A stretch of 64,000 nt of DNA from SIG299 sp964632165 (GCA_964632165.1 CAZWCZ010000006.1:1-64000), one strand, 5' to 3'. Counted from the first letter of the stretch, positions 44,247 through 53,203 are shown. Numbers and translations: made by a program. The notes: a model not told the origin generated them from the letters alone.

Positions 44247-45722
44247 TTATAACAGTCCTGCTGCGATCTTTTCAAAATAAGAAACCAACGGAGCAGAGAA
44301 CATGCCAAGAACCACAATAACAATGCACAAAACGATCATTGGAACTTTCATATAGCCTCCGGCAGGGTCTTCTACCTGACGGATCTGTTCCATATCAAAT
44401 CCAGGCCCCGGAAAATATGCCTTGATCACTACGGAAAACAGATACATTGCCGTAAGCACTGCTGAAATCAGAAGAACCGCAATCCCGGCATAAGCAAGTG
44501 CCTGTCCGGCATCTGCCGCTGCTGTGATCAGATTCCATTTACTGATGAACCCTGCCGTCATCGGTACCCCTACCAACGCTGCAGACGCCAGAGTAAAACA
44601 TCCGAACACAACCGGCATTTTCCGGCCAAATCCAAATAAATCATTGACATAATTTTTCCCGGTCTTATATAACACAGCTCCTGCTGCATAAAATAAAGTG
44701 ATCTTAATAAGTCCGTGAAATACCATATGTGACAAGGCTCCCGTCATTCCTTCCGGAGTCATCAAAGAAGCCCCGAAGATCATATAAGACAGATTACTGA
44801 TCGTTGAATAAGCGAGTCTTCTTTTAAAATGCTGTTCCTTTAATGCCATCCCTGAGCCGAATAAGATCGTTATCAGTGCAGCTGTCATCATCACATACTG
44901 TACCCATGTTCCCCGTAAAAACTCTGTTCCGAAAGAATAATAAGTTACTCTCAAAATTGCAAAGGCACCGGAATTTACAACTGCAACTGCATGAAGAAGT
45001 GCGGTTACCGGAGTCGGTGCTACGGATGCTGTCGGAAGCCATCCGTGGAACGGAAAAATTGCTGCCTTTACACCAAAGCCAAAAACCATCATCAAGAAAG
45101 CAACATATAAAACGCTCTGTTGCTGCGCACTCAATTCCGTCAGAAATCCACCAAACTTAAATTTATGTACACCGCTGTACACCGTCAATACCATCATCCC
45201 CATAAAAGCAAAGCCTGCGCCGCCGATGGAATACAGCACATATTTTCTTCCTGCAAACAAACTTTTCTCTTTCATCCCATGCATAACGATCGGTAATGTG
45301 ACCAACGTCAGAAATTCATAAAAGAAATACATGGACACCAGGTTCGATGCAAACGAAACACCCACCGTTACCCCGTATGTCATCAGATAGAACGTAAAAA
45401 AGCTGTTTTCTTTTCCTTCATGCCGCATATATTGCACTGCATAAGAGCACGCAAGCGGCCATAAAAAAGCAATCAGTCCGGCAAACACCCGCCCCATGCC
45501 GTCCAAACCGATCTGGATCGGCATGGTTTCCGTAATTTTGAATATCGTGTATGTCTCTGTTTCGCCGACAAGGAAAAACAGGAGAACTATCAGCAGCGAA
45601 TTTATTGTTGCTGTTGTGATTACATAAACAGTCCGTGCCGTACGATTTTTCATCTTAAACAGGAAAAGCAGAGCGCCTGCAAAGATTGGAAACAGGATTG
45701 GTAATAACAGTAATTTGCTCAT
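44247..45722 (-). CDS. NuoM/MrpD-like antiporter subunit with Asn for the helix-8 Lys
   Basis: 491 residues, about 14 membrane helices. Glu in FFYEFLTLVTLP (helix 5) and Lys in GVKAAIFPFHGWLPTAS (helix 7) and ISKWNL (helix 12) are kept. The helix-8 segment reads HAVAVVNSGAFAILR where relatives have VVKAGVFGILR, so the conserved Lys is Asn. Together with its 501- and 495-residue neighbours it looks like a product of repeated duplication of one antiporter subunit. The start ATG has GGAGGAAAAGAG. Confidence 0.9.
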   Translation of the reverse strand: MSKLLLLPILFPIFAGALLFLFKMKNRTARTVYVITTATINSLLIVLLFFLVGETETYTIFKITETMPIQIGLDGMGRVFAGLIAFLWPLACSYAVQYMRHEGKENSFFTFYLMTYGVTVGVSFASNLVSMYFFYEFLTLVTLPIVMHGMKEKSLFAGRKYVLYSIGGAGFAFMGMMVLTVYSGVHKFKFGGFLTELSAQQQSVLYVAFLMMVFGFGVKAAIFPFHGWLPTASVAPTPVTALLHAVAVVNSGAFAILRVTYYSFGTEFLRGTWVQYVMMTAALITILFGSGMALKEQHFKRRLAYSTISNLSYMIFGASLMTPEGMTGALSHMVFHGLIKITLFYAAGAVLYKTGKNYVNDLFGFGRKMPVVFGCFTLASAALVGVPMTAGFISKWNLITAAADAGQALAYAGIAVLLISAVLTAMYLFSVVIKAYFPGPGFDMEQIRQVEDPAGGYMKVPMIVLCIVIVVLGMFSAPLVSYFEKIAAGLL

Positions 45723-45734
45723 CTCTTTTCCTCC

Positions 45735-47240
45735 TTAAAATAATACTTTCTGTACCGCATCCGCCATATGAGTGATCCCCTGCGGAAACAGACCGATAAC
45801 AAGAACCAATACTGAAAAAATAAGCATTGGAAAAAGCATCTGAAGATTTGCTTCTTTCCTGTCTTCCGTTTTTTCTTTCTCTTCTCCCGAAAAAAAAGCA
45901 TCAACGGTTACTGATATCAAATATCCTGCCGTTAAGAGTGCACTGAGCAGCAAAACGACCGGTCCGAGCCATTCTACAACCATGATCCCGCTCTCAAGGG
46001 CTCCCTGACAAAGATACCACTTACTGATAAATCCGCAGAACGGAGGAATCCCTACCATTCCAAGAGCAGCTATGGTAAACGTCCACATGGTAACCGGCAT
46101 TTGTCTGCCAAGCCCCTTCCATTCTTCTACCTTCGTTTTTCCTGTTTTATAGATTACAGCACCCGCGTTCAAAAACAGTGTACATTTCATAACAGAATGA
46201 CACACTACATGTAAAAGTGCTCCGGCCAATGCAACAGGATGCATCAGTGAAATTCCAAACAGAACATAAGATACCTGACTGACCGTCGAATAAGCAAGCC
46301 GTTTTTTCATGATCTGCTCTTTATACGCCATCATGGAACCCATAAAAACAGTTGCAAGTGCCAATCCGATAAAGGCATATTGTACCCAGGTTCCTTTCAG
46401 GTTCTCAATTCCAAACAAATAAAAAACTACACGGATAATTCCAAGAACACCTGTTTTGGTTATCATGCCTGACAGTACCGCTGAAGCCGGTGCCGGTGCA
46501 ACCGGATGTGCACTCGGAAGCCATCCGTGCATTGGAAACATACCTGCTTTTGTACCAAATCCAAGGATCATAAAAAATGCTGATAAAAGCAATACCCCTT
46601 TTTGTTCTGCCGGAAGCCCTCCCGCAAAAACCCCGCCCGGTAAAAAGGAAAGAGTTCCTGCCGAAGTATATACGAACGCAAAACCAAATACAGCAAATGA
46701 TGCCCCGGCAATAGAATAAAATAGATATTTTTTTGCCGCAAATACGGCTTCTTTTGTCATGGTATGTAATACGAACGGTACGGAAAGCAATGTCATGAAC
46801 TCATAAAACAAGTAAAATGTCACTAAATTTCCTGCCATAAAAATTCCGTTCATAACCCCTGCAACCATAAGATAGCATCCGTAAAAGCAGGCGCCGGAAA
46901 GACTTCTTGTATGAGCTTCCTTATGTTCTGCTTCTTCTTCATGCTTCATATACTCAAAAGAGAAAACACCGACCAAAAGCCATACCACTGCCAAAAGTCC
47001 GGTAAACAGAATGGACATTTCATCTATCTTCAACGCCACCGGAATATTCTTCGTCAGATACCAAAGCACAACTTCTTTTCCCTTTAAGCAAAAAGAGGCT
47101 GCCGTTAACAAAAGTTCAAGAACCAGAGCAGCCAATACGACCGCATTCCTGCTCTTTCTGTTCTGTTTATTTTTCAAAGCCAGCACCGCAGCTCCGCATA
47201 ACATCGGAAACAGCACCGGCAAAAAAGCAAAATACTTCAT
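45735..47240 (-). CDS. NuoM/MrpD-like antiporter subunit (second large subunit)
   Basis: 501 residues, about 14 membrane helices. Glu in FYEFMTLLSVP (helix 5), Lys in GTKAGMFPMHGWLPSAHPVAPAPASA (helix 7), Lys in MITKTGVLGIIR (helix 8) and ISKWYL (helix 12): a complete proton/sodium path set. It is closest by eye to the 491-residue subunit. The start ATG follows AAAGGATGCAAAAGAG. Separated from its neighbours by 12 and 27 bases. Confidence 0.92.
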   Translation of the reverse strand: MKYFAFLPVLFPMLCGAAVLALKNKQNRKSRNAVVLAALVLELLLTAASFCLKGKEVVLWYLTKNIPVALKIDEMSILFTGLLAVVWLLVGVFSFEYMKHEEEAEHKEAHTRSLSGACFYGCYLMVAGVMNGIFMAGNLVTFYLFYEFMTLLSVPFVLHTMTKEAVFAAKKYLFYSIAGASFAVFGFAFVYTSAGTLSFLPGGVFAGGLPAEQKGVLLLSAFFMILGFGTKAGMFPMHGWLPSAHPVAPAPASAVLSGMITKTGVLGIIRVVFYLFGIENLKGTWVQYAFIGLALATVFMGSMMAYKEQIMKKRLAYSTVSQVSYVLFGISLMHPVALAGALLHVVCHSVMKCTLFLNAGAVIYKTGKTKVEEWKGLGRQMPVTMWTFTIAALGMVGIPPFCGFISKWYLCQGALESGIMVVEWLGPVVLLLSALLTAGYLISVTVDAFFSGEEKEKTEDRKEANLQMLFPMLIFSVLVLVIGLFPQGITHMADAVQKVLF

Positions 47241-47267
47241 CTCTTTTGCATCCTTTCTGCCCTTTTC

Positions 47268-48755
47268 TTATACAAACATGTTCAGTCCCGTTTGTATCCC
47301 CTCGATCACAATATCCGAGAAAATACCAAGGAACAGGTTCAGGCAAATAAACGCTCCCATCACTGCCACATACAGCCAGGCAGGTTTCTTTGCTTCTTCT
47401 CTCTGTCCTGTCGGTGTATAAATGCAGATGATCGCCTTAAAGAAATACCAGGCATTCAGCATCGTACTTGTTGCCAATACAAGCAACGTAATGACCATCT
47501 TCCCCATACTGTTGTCTACTGCTGCCGTTGCAAATAAGATTTTGGCAATAAATCCGCCAAACATAGGAATTCCGATCATGGCAATGGCGCCGGCCGTAAA
47601 CGATACCCCTGCTACTTTATTTCGATAACCTGAACCGGTCAGTCTGCTCCACGCAGTCTTTTCTCCGGATGCCTCTACCAGGCCTCCGACAGAGATAAAC
47701 AACATTGACTTTACCGCGCCGTGCATGAACATGTGGAATAAAGAAGCTACCACACCTGCGATATTTCCCAGTCCGAGTCCCATGTAAATATATCCAAACT
47801 GCGCAATGGAAGAATATGCGATCATCTTCTTGGCATCCTTCTGCAAAATGGCGTTTACAGACCCCATGATCATTCCGATGACACCAAACGCAAATAAAAT
47901 ATTCGTAATCTTATACTGCAGAACAACTTCCCATCCGATGACGCGGAAGAAAATCTTGATCAGAAGAAAGATATAGGCTTTTGTTACCAGACCAGATAAA
48001 ACTGCACTTGAGGTCGGTGTGGAATAGCCATGTGCATCCGGAAGCCACGAATGAAACGGATATAATGCACTCTTGATCGCAAGACCTACACTGATCAATG
48101 CAATGATGACTGTCAGCGGTGCCTGGTACTGCCCGCTCTCCACAAGCACATCGATCGACTCTTTGATATCACACATCAAAAGATGTCCGGTCAGATCATA
48201 AAGCAAAGTGATCCCAATCAGAAAAAGTCCGGACCCCAGCTGGCTCATGATCATATATTTTGCCGAAGCAAGCATTGAGCGTCCGTTTCCCTTCATCATG
48301 ATCATACCACATCCTGCAATCGTATTGATCTCAACAAAAACATACGCCGTAAAAATGTCATTGGTATAAACCAGAGCAAGTAAAGAACTCATCAAAAGAG
48401 CAGCAAGCGAATAGTACAGGTTCTGCTTCCCTTTCGGCAGATCATGCTCTATGTATTCTTTTCCGGCTACTACGGAAAATAACATAACAATAGAAAAGAA
48501 CAGTGCCATCATGCCTTCTAATACTCCGGCACGGACTTCATTCCCCCAAGGCGCAGAAAAATGTCCCATCATATAAGTAAAGCTGTCTCCTGTCGCTGCG
48601 GTATAATATAATACCCCCGCTGACATCAATGTTACTGCTGCAAACAATATCCAGGATAAGATCCTTGCGGCATTTCTGTTTAATACCGAACAGATCACTC
48701 CGATAAACAGGCAGGACACAATACTGAATAAAGGAAAATTCCATATAAAATCCAT
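47268..48755 (-). CDS. mrpD: MrpD/MnhD (NuoN/NuoM-like) antiporter subunit
   Basis: 495 residues, about 14 membrane helices. Glu in FVEINTIAGCGM (helix 5), Lys in AIKSALYPFHSWLPDAHGYSTPTSSA (helix 7), Lys in LVTKAYIFLLIK (helix 8), IAKILF (helix 12). It directly follows MrpC, as MrpD does in classical Mrp operons, so I assign it MrpD; the start ATG overlaps the mrpC stop (TAAATG). Confidence 0.9.
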   Translation of the reverse strand: MDFIWNFPLFSIVSCLFIGVICSVLNRNAARILSWILFAAVTLMSAGVLYYTAATGDSFTYMMGHFSAPWGNEVRAGVLEGMMALFFSIVMLFSVVAGKEYIEHDLPKGKQNLYYSLAALLMSSLLALVYTNDIFTAYVFVEINTIAGCGMIMMKGNGRSMLASAKYMIMSQLGSGLFLIGITLLYDLTGHLLMCDIKESIDVLVESGQYQAPLTVIIALISVGLAIKSALYPFHSWLPDAHGYSTPTSSAVLSGLVTKAYIFLLIKIFFRVIGWEVVLQYKITNILFAFGVIGMIMGSVNAILQKDAKKMIAYSSIAQFGYIYMGLGLGNIAGVVASLFHMFMHGAVKSMLFISVGGLVEASGEKTAWSRLTGSGYRNKVAGVSFTAGAIAMIGIPMFGGFIAKILFATAAVDNSMGKMVITLLVLATSTMLNAWYFFKAIICIYTPTGQREEAKKPAWLYVAVMGAFICLNLFLGIFSDIVIEGIQTGLNMFV

Positions 48756-49139
48756 TTATTTTCCCTCCTTCTGTACCGCTTTTGCTATTTCATCAATATC
48801 AAGCGTATGGTATCTGCGGTAAAGCCGTATTGTAAGTGCCAGCAGGACGGAGGTTACACTGACGGAAACTACGATCCCTGTCAGCACCAGACCGCTTGGA
48901 ACCGGGTTAATGTATGCCTCCACGCTAGCCACTCCATCAATAACGATCGGTGCCTTTCTTCCTTCAATAAAACCTTTTGCCGCAAGAAACAGATACACCG
49001 ATGTATCCATGATATTCAATCCCATGATCTTCTTGATCAGATTCTTTTTAAACAACAGTGTCGTAAATCCGATACCGAACAAAATAACTGCGATCGTTTC
49101 GTAATAATTTGTCAAAAGTCCGGAAATTATTTCTCCCAT
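48756..49139 (-). CDS. mrpC: Na+/H+ antiporter subunit MrpC (NuoK-like)
   Basis: 127 residues from the ATG at 49139 (MGEIISGLLTNYYET), with GGAGG eight bases upstream. Three membrane helices with IAVILFGIGFTTLLF, LNIMDTSVYLFL and DPVPSGLVLTGIVVSVSVTSVLLAL-type segments (read as NPVPSGLVLTGIVV), the NuoK/MrpC signature. It lies between the MrpB-like fusion and mrpD. Confidence 0.93.
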   Translation of the reverse strand: MGEIISGLLTNYYETIAVILFGIGFTTLLFKKNLIKKIMGLNIMDTSVYLFLAAKGFIEGRKAPIVIDGVASVEAYINPVPSGLVLTGIVVSVSVTSVLLALTIRLYRRYHTLDIDEIAKAVQKEGK

Positions 49140-49140
49140 A

Positions 49141-50130
49141 TCATATACCTCCTTTTCGGAACAACGCATACAGACTGTACATGGTACAGGCTACTACCAT
49201 CCCGACACAGATATTCAGCGGAAGGATCAGTCCTGCACTGAAAATCCTGCCCGGAGTTCCCGTGGATATGATGTTGTCCATGTGATTAGCTCCGGTAAAA
49301 AACGAATAGGTTTTTGATAATGCATAAAATCCAAGTGCTGCTACAGAAATAGAAGAAAATGTTTTTGCAGTAAAAAATCTGCCGGTTTTCTTAAATCCGA
49401 ATGCATTCAGATAAAGAATCAGTCCTGCACCGATAATTGCGCCTCCCGAAAAGCCGCCTCCCGGTGAAATATGTCCATTAAACACAACATATATGCCAAA
49501 CAGCATGATGATCGGTACAAGAACCTTTGCTACACATTGTAAAATAGCGTCATTCTTCGGTTCATAAATACGGTCATTTTCTTCTGCCTGTTCTTTATCC
49601 TTCCCGTCCTCTTTCCCATCAAGACGGAGCAGAATGATAACACAACATACCCCCAGGAAAAGCACATGTGATTCTCCCAACGTGTCGAATGCCCTATAAT
49701 CCAGAATCATTCCTGCAACAATATTAACTGCACCTGTCTCTTCCATTCCTTTTTCGATATAACGCTCTGCAACTTCATTATTGGTCGGATTATCGGTTCC
49801 GCCAAACGACGGCAGTTTTGCTACGGTCAAAAGCAATAAAGAAATGATCGTAATGCAAATAACGCCTGCTGCCAGATTATAAAGCCTTCTGAAATATTGG
49901 ACTCCTTTTGTTTCCGGCCATTCTTCATACTTCGACAGCATTGTATCCGCCTGTTCTTTCCTGCGATTCCATTCTGCCTCTTCAAAAAATTCATCATGTA
50001 TTCTCTGCGTAGTCGCTTCTGTTTCTACCTCATATCCGGCTTCTTCCGTCATATCGGATTCATCTCCATTGATAAAATGGACCAGACGGCGCCAGAGTGT
50101 TCTTTCATAATCTTCTCTAATTCTGCTCAT
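49141..50130 (-). CDS. Fusion of an MbhE-like segment and MrpB (MnhB)-type antiporter subunit
   Basis: 329 residues from the ATG at 50130 (MSRIREDYERT), preceded by AAGGACGAAAACG; an earlier ATG is possible. An unusual cytosolic N-terminal stretch of about 80 charged residues precedes the first helix. Next comes an MbhE/MrpA-C-terminal-like segment (NEVAERYIEKGMEETGAVN...ILDYRAFDTLGE, split across it), then an MnhB-type domain (VLVPIIMLFGIYVVFNGH, PGGGFSGGAIIGAGLIL). The first 14 bases overlap the preceding small gene. The acidic, charged head is not typical for MrpB and has no visible motif. Confidence 0.85.
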   Translation of the reverse strand: MSRIREDYERTLWRRLVHFINGDESDMTEEAGYEVETEATTQRIHDEFFEEAEWNRRKEQADTMLSKYEEWPETKGVQYFRRLYNLAAGVICITIISLLLLTVAKLPSFGGTDNPTNNEVAERYIEKGMEETGAVNIVAGMILDYRAFDTLGESHVLFLGVCCVIILLRLDGKEDGKDKEQAEENDRIYEPKNDAILQCVAKVLVPIIMLFGIYVVFNGHISPGGGFSGGAIIGAGLILYLNAFGFKKTGRFFTAKTFSSISVAALGFYALSKTYSFFTGANHMDNIISTGTPGRIFSAGLILPLNICVGMVVACTMYSLYALFRKGGI

Positions 50131-50383
50131 CGTTTTCGTCCTTTCTGTCATCCATTGCCTGGATCTTTTTCAGGGTAACAAAAAACAGGATACTTGTAAC
50201 ACCCGCTCCTACCGCCGCCTCCGTGATCGCAAGATCCGGAGACTCCAACAGCATCCAGATCAATGACATGATGACACTATATGCCATAAAAACAACAACA
50301 GAAGTCAGCAGATTCTTAGCAAGGCAGACATACAGAGCACAAGTCAGCAAACCGATAAATAAAAGCAATGTGAATACTTCCAT
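50117..50383 (-). CDS. DUF4040 / MbhD-like small antiporter subunit
   Basis: 88 residues, three membrane helices (EVFTLLLFIGLLTCALYV, LLTSVVVFMAYSVIMSLIWM, AITEAAVGAGVTSILFFVTL), ending in a charged tail. It corresponds to MbhD or the middle part of MrpA (DUF4040), with the conserved SPDLAITEAAVGAG motif. It sits one base after mrpG and overlaps the next gene by 14 bases. In classical Mrp operons this segment is fused in MrpA; here it is free, as in hydrogenase-type (Mbh) loci. Confidence 0.88.
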   Translation of the reverse strand: MEVFTLLLFIGLLTCALYVCLAKNLLTSVVVFMAYSVIMSLIWMLLESPDLAITEAAVGAGVTSILFFVTLKKIQAMDDRKDENDEQN

Positions 50384-50703
50384 TATTCTTCCACCTCACA
50401 TTCTTTTTCTACTCCGTCTTTATTTGTCGTTACTTCAAGCCGTGCAATCAGATGACTGCTGACAGGGCTTGCCAGCCACAGCATACAAATGATCAAAAAT
50501 AACTTTAATGTTGTAAAGGAAAATCCATAGATAACAGCAATACCAAGAAGACAGATCATCAGAGCCAGTGTATCGCACATTGCCGCTGCATGCATCCGGT
50601 TCAGCACATATCTGAACTTGAAAATGCCAAACGTGGCAATACATGCCGTGCTTACTCCGATCAATAACAGAACCGTAGCAATCAGATACTTTAGTACTTC
50701 CAT
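50383..50703 (-). CDS. mrpG: Na+/H+ antiporter subunit MrpG
   Basis: 106 residues with three membrane helices and the MrpG/MnhG signature FGIFKFRYVLNRMHAAAMCDTLA. Follows mrpF directly and abuts the DUF4040 gene. The C-terminus is acidic. Confidence 0.92.
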   Translation of the reverse strand: MEVLKYLIATVLLLIGVSTACIATFGIFKFRYVLNRMHAAAMCDTLALMICLLGIAVIYGFSFTTLKLFLIICMLWLASPVSSHLIARLEVTTNKDGVEKECEVEE

Positions 50704-51015
50704 TTATTTATCCTCCCTGTTCTCTTCGTTCTTCTGATGGTGTTCCACATAAACTCCCATGTATACCTTTGTCAATACAACTACAGCAAGGAAACTGAGC
50801 ATGGCATATAAAACAGCAACATCCACCAGATATTCCTCATGCAGTAATACCGATACGATAGTGATCAGAATGATCGTCATTGTACCTATCATATTGATGG
50901 CAACGATACGGTCGGAAATCCTAGGGCCGAGGATTGCACGTACAAGGCATGCCAGGATGCAGACAGCCAGAACGCACATACATACTACCAAAAATCCATA
51001 AAATATCTGTTCCAT
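50704..51015 (-). CDS. mrpF: Na+/H+ antiporter subunit MrpF
   Basis: 103 residues with three membrane helices and the MrpF/MnhF signature VRAILGPRISDRIVAINMIGT. Its ATG overlaps the mrpE stop (TAATG). The charged C-terminal tail is usual. Confidence 0.93.
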   Translation of the reverse strand: MEQIFYGFLVVCMCVLAVCILACLVRAILGPRISDRIVAINMIGTMTIILITIVSVLLHEEYLVDVAVLYAMLSFLAVVVLTKVYMGVYVEHHQKNEENREDK

Positions 51016-51479
51016 TATTTTTTGCCCTCCATCTTACGTAATTTCTTTACAAATATCGAATTGTCCATTCCTTCTGCCAATTCTTCATCCAGACAATGTA
51101 CAACGTATTCATCGTCCGTTAAAGAAACAGTTATCGTTCCCGGTGTCAGTGTAATACAGTTTGCAAGTGCCACTCTTGCAACATCACTTTTCAGATCTGT
51201 TTTAAAATGCACAATTTTGGGCTGTACTTCATATTTGCTCGTCAAAATAAAATGTATTACCTGTGTATTTGCTTTGACCACTTCCCAGAGTACGGTAGCT
51301 GCATATCCGATCAGATGACCTGCTTTTCTCCATACTTTGATATCTTTTTTTATACTGTAATCCATATAACGGCATACAAACCAATACAACACCGCACTGA
51401 CCGCAGCTCCAATAAAAAAGATCTCCCATGTGAATTTTCCATTGAAAATGATCCATAAGATCAAAAATACAATATACAT
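51015..51479 (-). CDS. mrpE: Na+/H+ antiporter subunit MrpE
   Basis: 154 residues from the ATG at 51479 (MYIVFLILWIIFNGKFTWEI), with GGAGG nine bases upstream; the longer frame reads through the promoter and is rejected. It has the MnhE domain with CITLTPGTITVSL and the usual membrane helices near the N-terminus. First gene of the Mrp-type operon. Confidence 0.93.
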   Translation of the reverse strand: MYIVFLILWIIFNGKFTWEIFFIGAAVSAVLYWFVCRYMDYSIKKDIKVWRKAGHLIGYAATVLWEVVKANTQVIHFILTSKYEVQPKIVHFKTDLKSDVARVALANCITLTPGTITVSLTDDEYVVHCLDEELAEGMDNSIFVKKLRKMEGKK

Positions 51480-51534
51480 TTTCTTTTCCTCCGGTATCTT
51501 ATCTGATTTCTCAGTTTTTTTCCAAACCTCGTCT

Positions 51535-51563
51535 ATTCTACGACTTTTCCAAATAATAATCAA
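51535..51563 (-). promoter_or_regulatory. Promoter of the Mrp-type operon
   Basis: Minus-strand TTGATT (51558-51563), 17 bases, TAGAAT (51535-51540). About 55 bases ahead of mrpE, 44 bases after the sigG stop, so the operon is probably read on its own and not only by sporulation read-through. Confidence 0.65.
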
Positions 51564-51571
51564 GCCTTTAC

Positions 51572-51601
51572 TTTTATTCTTTCTTTATTCTTTCTTTATT
51601 T
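51572..51601. repeat. Short tandem repeat (11-bp unit, nearly three copies)
   Basis: The unit TTTATTCTTTC is repeated about 2.7 times between sigG and the Mrp promoter. It is pyrimidine-rich on the plus strand and may vary in length between strains. No gene is present in this stretch. Confidence 0.55.
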
Positions 51602-51606
51602 CTCCT

Positions 51607-52389
51607 TCAATCTTTGTTCAGATAATTTTTCATGCTCTTTAATGCACTTTTTTCAAGTCGAGACACCTGAGCCTGTGATATATGGATTTCTTCTGCCACT
51701 TCCATCTGAGTCTTTCCTTGAAAAAAGCGCATTTTGATAATATTTTGTTCCCTCTCTCCTAATTTTCCAAGTGCTTCTTTAATAGAAATCTCTTCAATCC
51801 AGTTTTCTTCTCTGCTCTTCTTATCGCTGATCTGATCCATCAGATACAGAACATCTCCGGAATCGGAATATACCGGCTCATATAGTGACATTGGTGCCTG
51901 GATTGCATCCAGTGCATTCAAAATGTCTTCCCTCGGTATTCCGGATTCCTTAGCAATCTCATCCAGCGTCGGTTCCCTGTCCATGGCTTTTTGTAATAAA
52001 TCTCTGGCATATAATGCTTTATATGCAATATCCCGTAGAGATCGACTGACACGGATGGAATTATTGTCTCTCAGATACCTTCTTATTTCTCCTATGATCA
52101 TCGGAACGGCATACGTTGAAAATTTGACTCCCTGTGACAGATCAAAATTGTCGATTGCTTTCATCAGTCCAATGCATCCGATTTGGAACAGATCGTCCAC
52201 ATTTTCACTGCTGGAAGAAAACCGTTGGATGATACTGAGCACAAGGCGGAGATTTCCCTTGATATACTCTTCCCTTGCCTCTCGGTTTCCTTCTTTTATC
52301 TTTAAGATCAGCTCTTCCTTTTCTGCTGCTTTCAGCAGTGGAAGTTTTGATGTGTTTACTCCGCATATTTCCACTCGATATCCCGCCAT
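51607..52389 (-). CDS. sigG: RNA polymerase sporulation sigma factor SigG (forespore)
   Basis: 260 residues starting MAGYRVEICGVNTSKLPLL, the N-terminal signature of SigG that binds the anti-sigma factors. Region 2 (NVDDLFQIGCIGLMKAIDNFDLSQ, split across it), region 2.4 RRYLRDNNSIRVSRSLR and region 4 helix-turn-helix (MEVAEEIHISQAQVSRLEKSA). It drives late forespore genes. Placed directly after sigE with a 64-base gap that holds a 13-bp palindrome (GTAAAT-N-ATTTAC), so a separate forespore promoter is possible. Start ATG follows AGGAGGTTATTTAC. Confidence 0.96.
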   Translation of the reverse strand: MAGYRVEICGVNTSKLPLLKAAEKEELILKIKEGNREAREEYIKGNLRLVLSIIQRFSSSSENVDDLFQIGCIGLMKAIDNFDLSQGVKFSTYAVPMIIGEIRRYLRDNNSIRVSRSLRDIAYKALYARDLLQKAMDREPTLDEIAKESGIPREDILNALDAIQAPMSLYEPVYSDSGDVLYLMDQISDKKSREENWIEEISIKEALGKLGEREQNIIKMRFFQGKTQMEVAEEIHISQAQVSRLEKSALKSMKNYLNKD

Positions 52390-52453
52390 GTAAATAACCT
52401 CCTGTTACGTTCTACAGTAAATCATTTACACTTTGCTTTCGAAATATTCTTCA

Positions 52454-53194
52454 TTACCCAAATTTTAGGATTTCCGTCTTTAAGCGTTTCATTATTTTTT
52501 TCTCAAGCCTTGATATGTACGACTGCGAAATTCCAAGAAGATCGGCAACTTCTTTCTGTGTCTTTTCCTTTCCATCCGCAGTATCCAGACCAAAGCGAAG
52601 ATTAATGATCGTCTGCTCTCTCTGGTTCAGACTTTTTAATGCCTGCCGGAGAATTTTTCTGTTTGCTTCCTCCTCCATATTTTTATAGATTCCGTCTTCT
52701 TCCGTCCCCAAAATATCCGACAGAAGCAACTCATTTCCGTCCCAATCTACATTTAACGGTTCATCAATGGAAACTTCCATCCTTGTTTTATTATTTTTTC
52801 TCAGGTACATCAAAATTTCATTTTCGATACAGCGTGATGCATATGTCGCAAGCTTTATGTTTTTCCCCGGATTAAACGTATTTATTGCTTTGATCAGGCC
52901 GATCGTCCCGATAGAGATCAGATCTTCCACCCCTACTCCGGTATTGTCAAATTTTTTTGCAATATAAACCACAAGCCTCAGATTCCGTTCTACCAAAGTT
53001 GCTCTTGCCAGCTCTCTTTCCTCGCCGCACAGCTTTTCCAATTCTGCTGTTTCTTCCTTGGCATCCAGCGGAGGCGGTAATACTTCTGCACCTCCGATAT
53101 AATGGATTTCTCCTTTGCTCCCAAACAACAGATCCCTTAAATTCGTCACCATACGAAACATCAGCTTATCCTGTACCATGATCTTGATCAACAT
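52454..53194 (-). CDS. sigE: RNA polymerase sporulation sigma factor SigE (mother cell)
   Basis: 246 residues starting MLIKIMVQDKLMF. The first about 25-30 residues form the pro-sequence removed by SpoIIGA. Region 2 (VEDLISIGTIGLIKAINTFNP split across it), region 2.4 LRKNNKTRMEVSIDEP and region 4 (QKEVADLLGISQSYISRLEKK). It controls early mother-cell genes. It follows spoIIGA by nine bases, in the conserved spoIIGA-sigE-sigG order. Confidence 0.97.
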   Translation of the reverse strand: MLIKIMVQDKLMFRMVTNLRDLLFGSKGEIHYIGGAEVLPPPLDAKEETAELEKLCGEERELARATLVERNLRLVVYIAKKFDNTGVGVEDLISIGTIGLIKAINTFNPGKNIKLATYASRCIENEILMYLRKNNKTRMEVSIDEPLNVDWDGNELLLSDILGTEEDGIYKNMEEEANRKILRQALKSLNQREQTIINLRFGLDTADGKEKTQKEVADLLGISQSYISRLEKKIMKRLKTEILKFG

Positions 53195-53203
53195 TGCTGT
53201 CTC

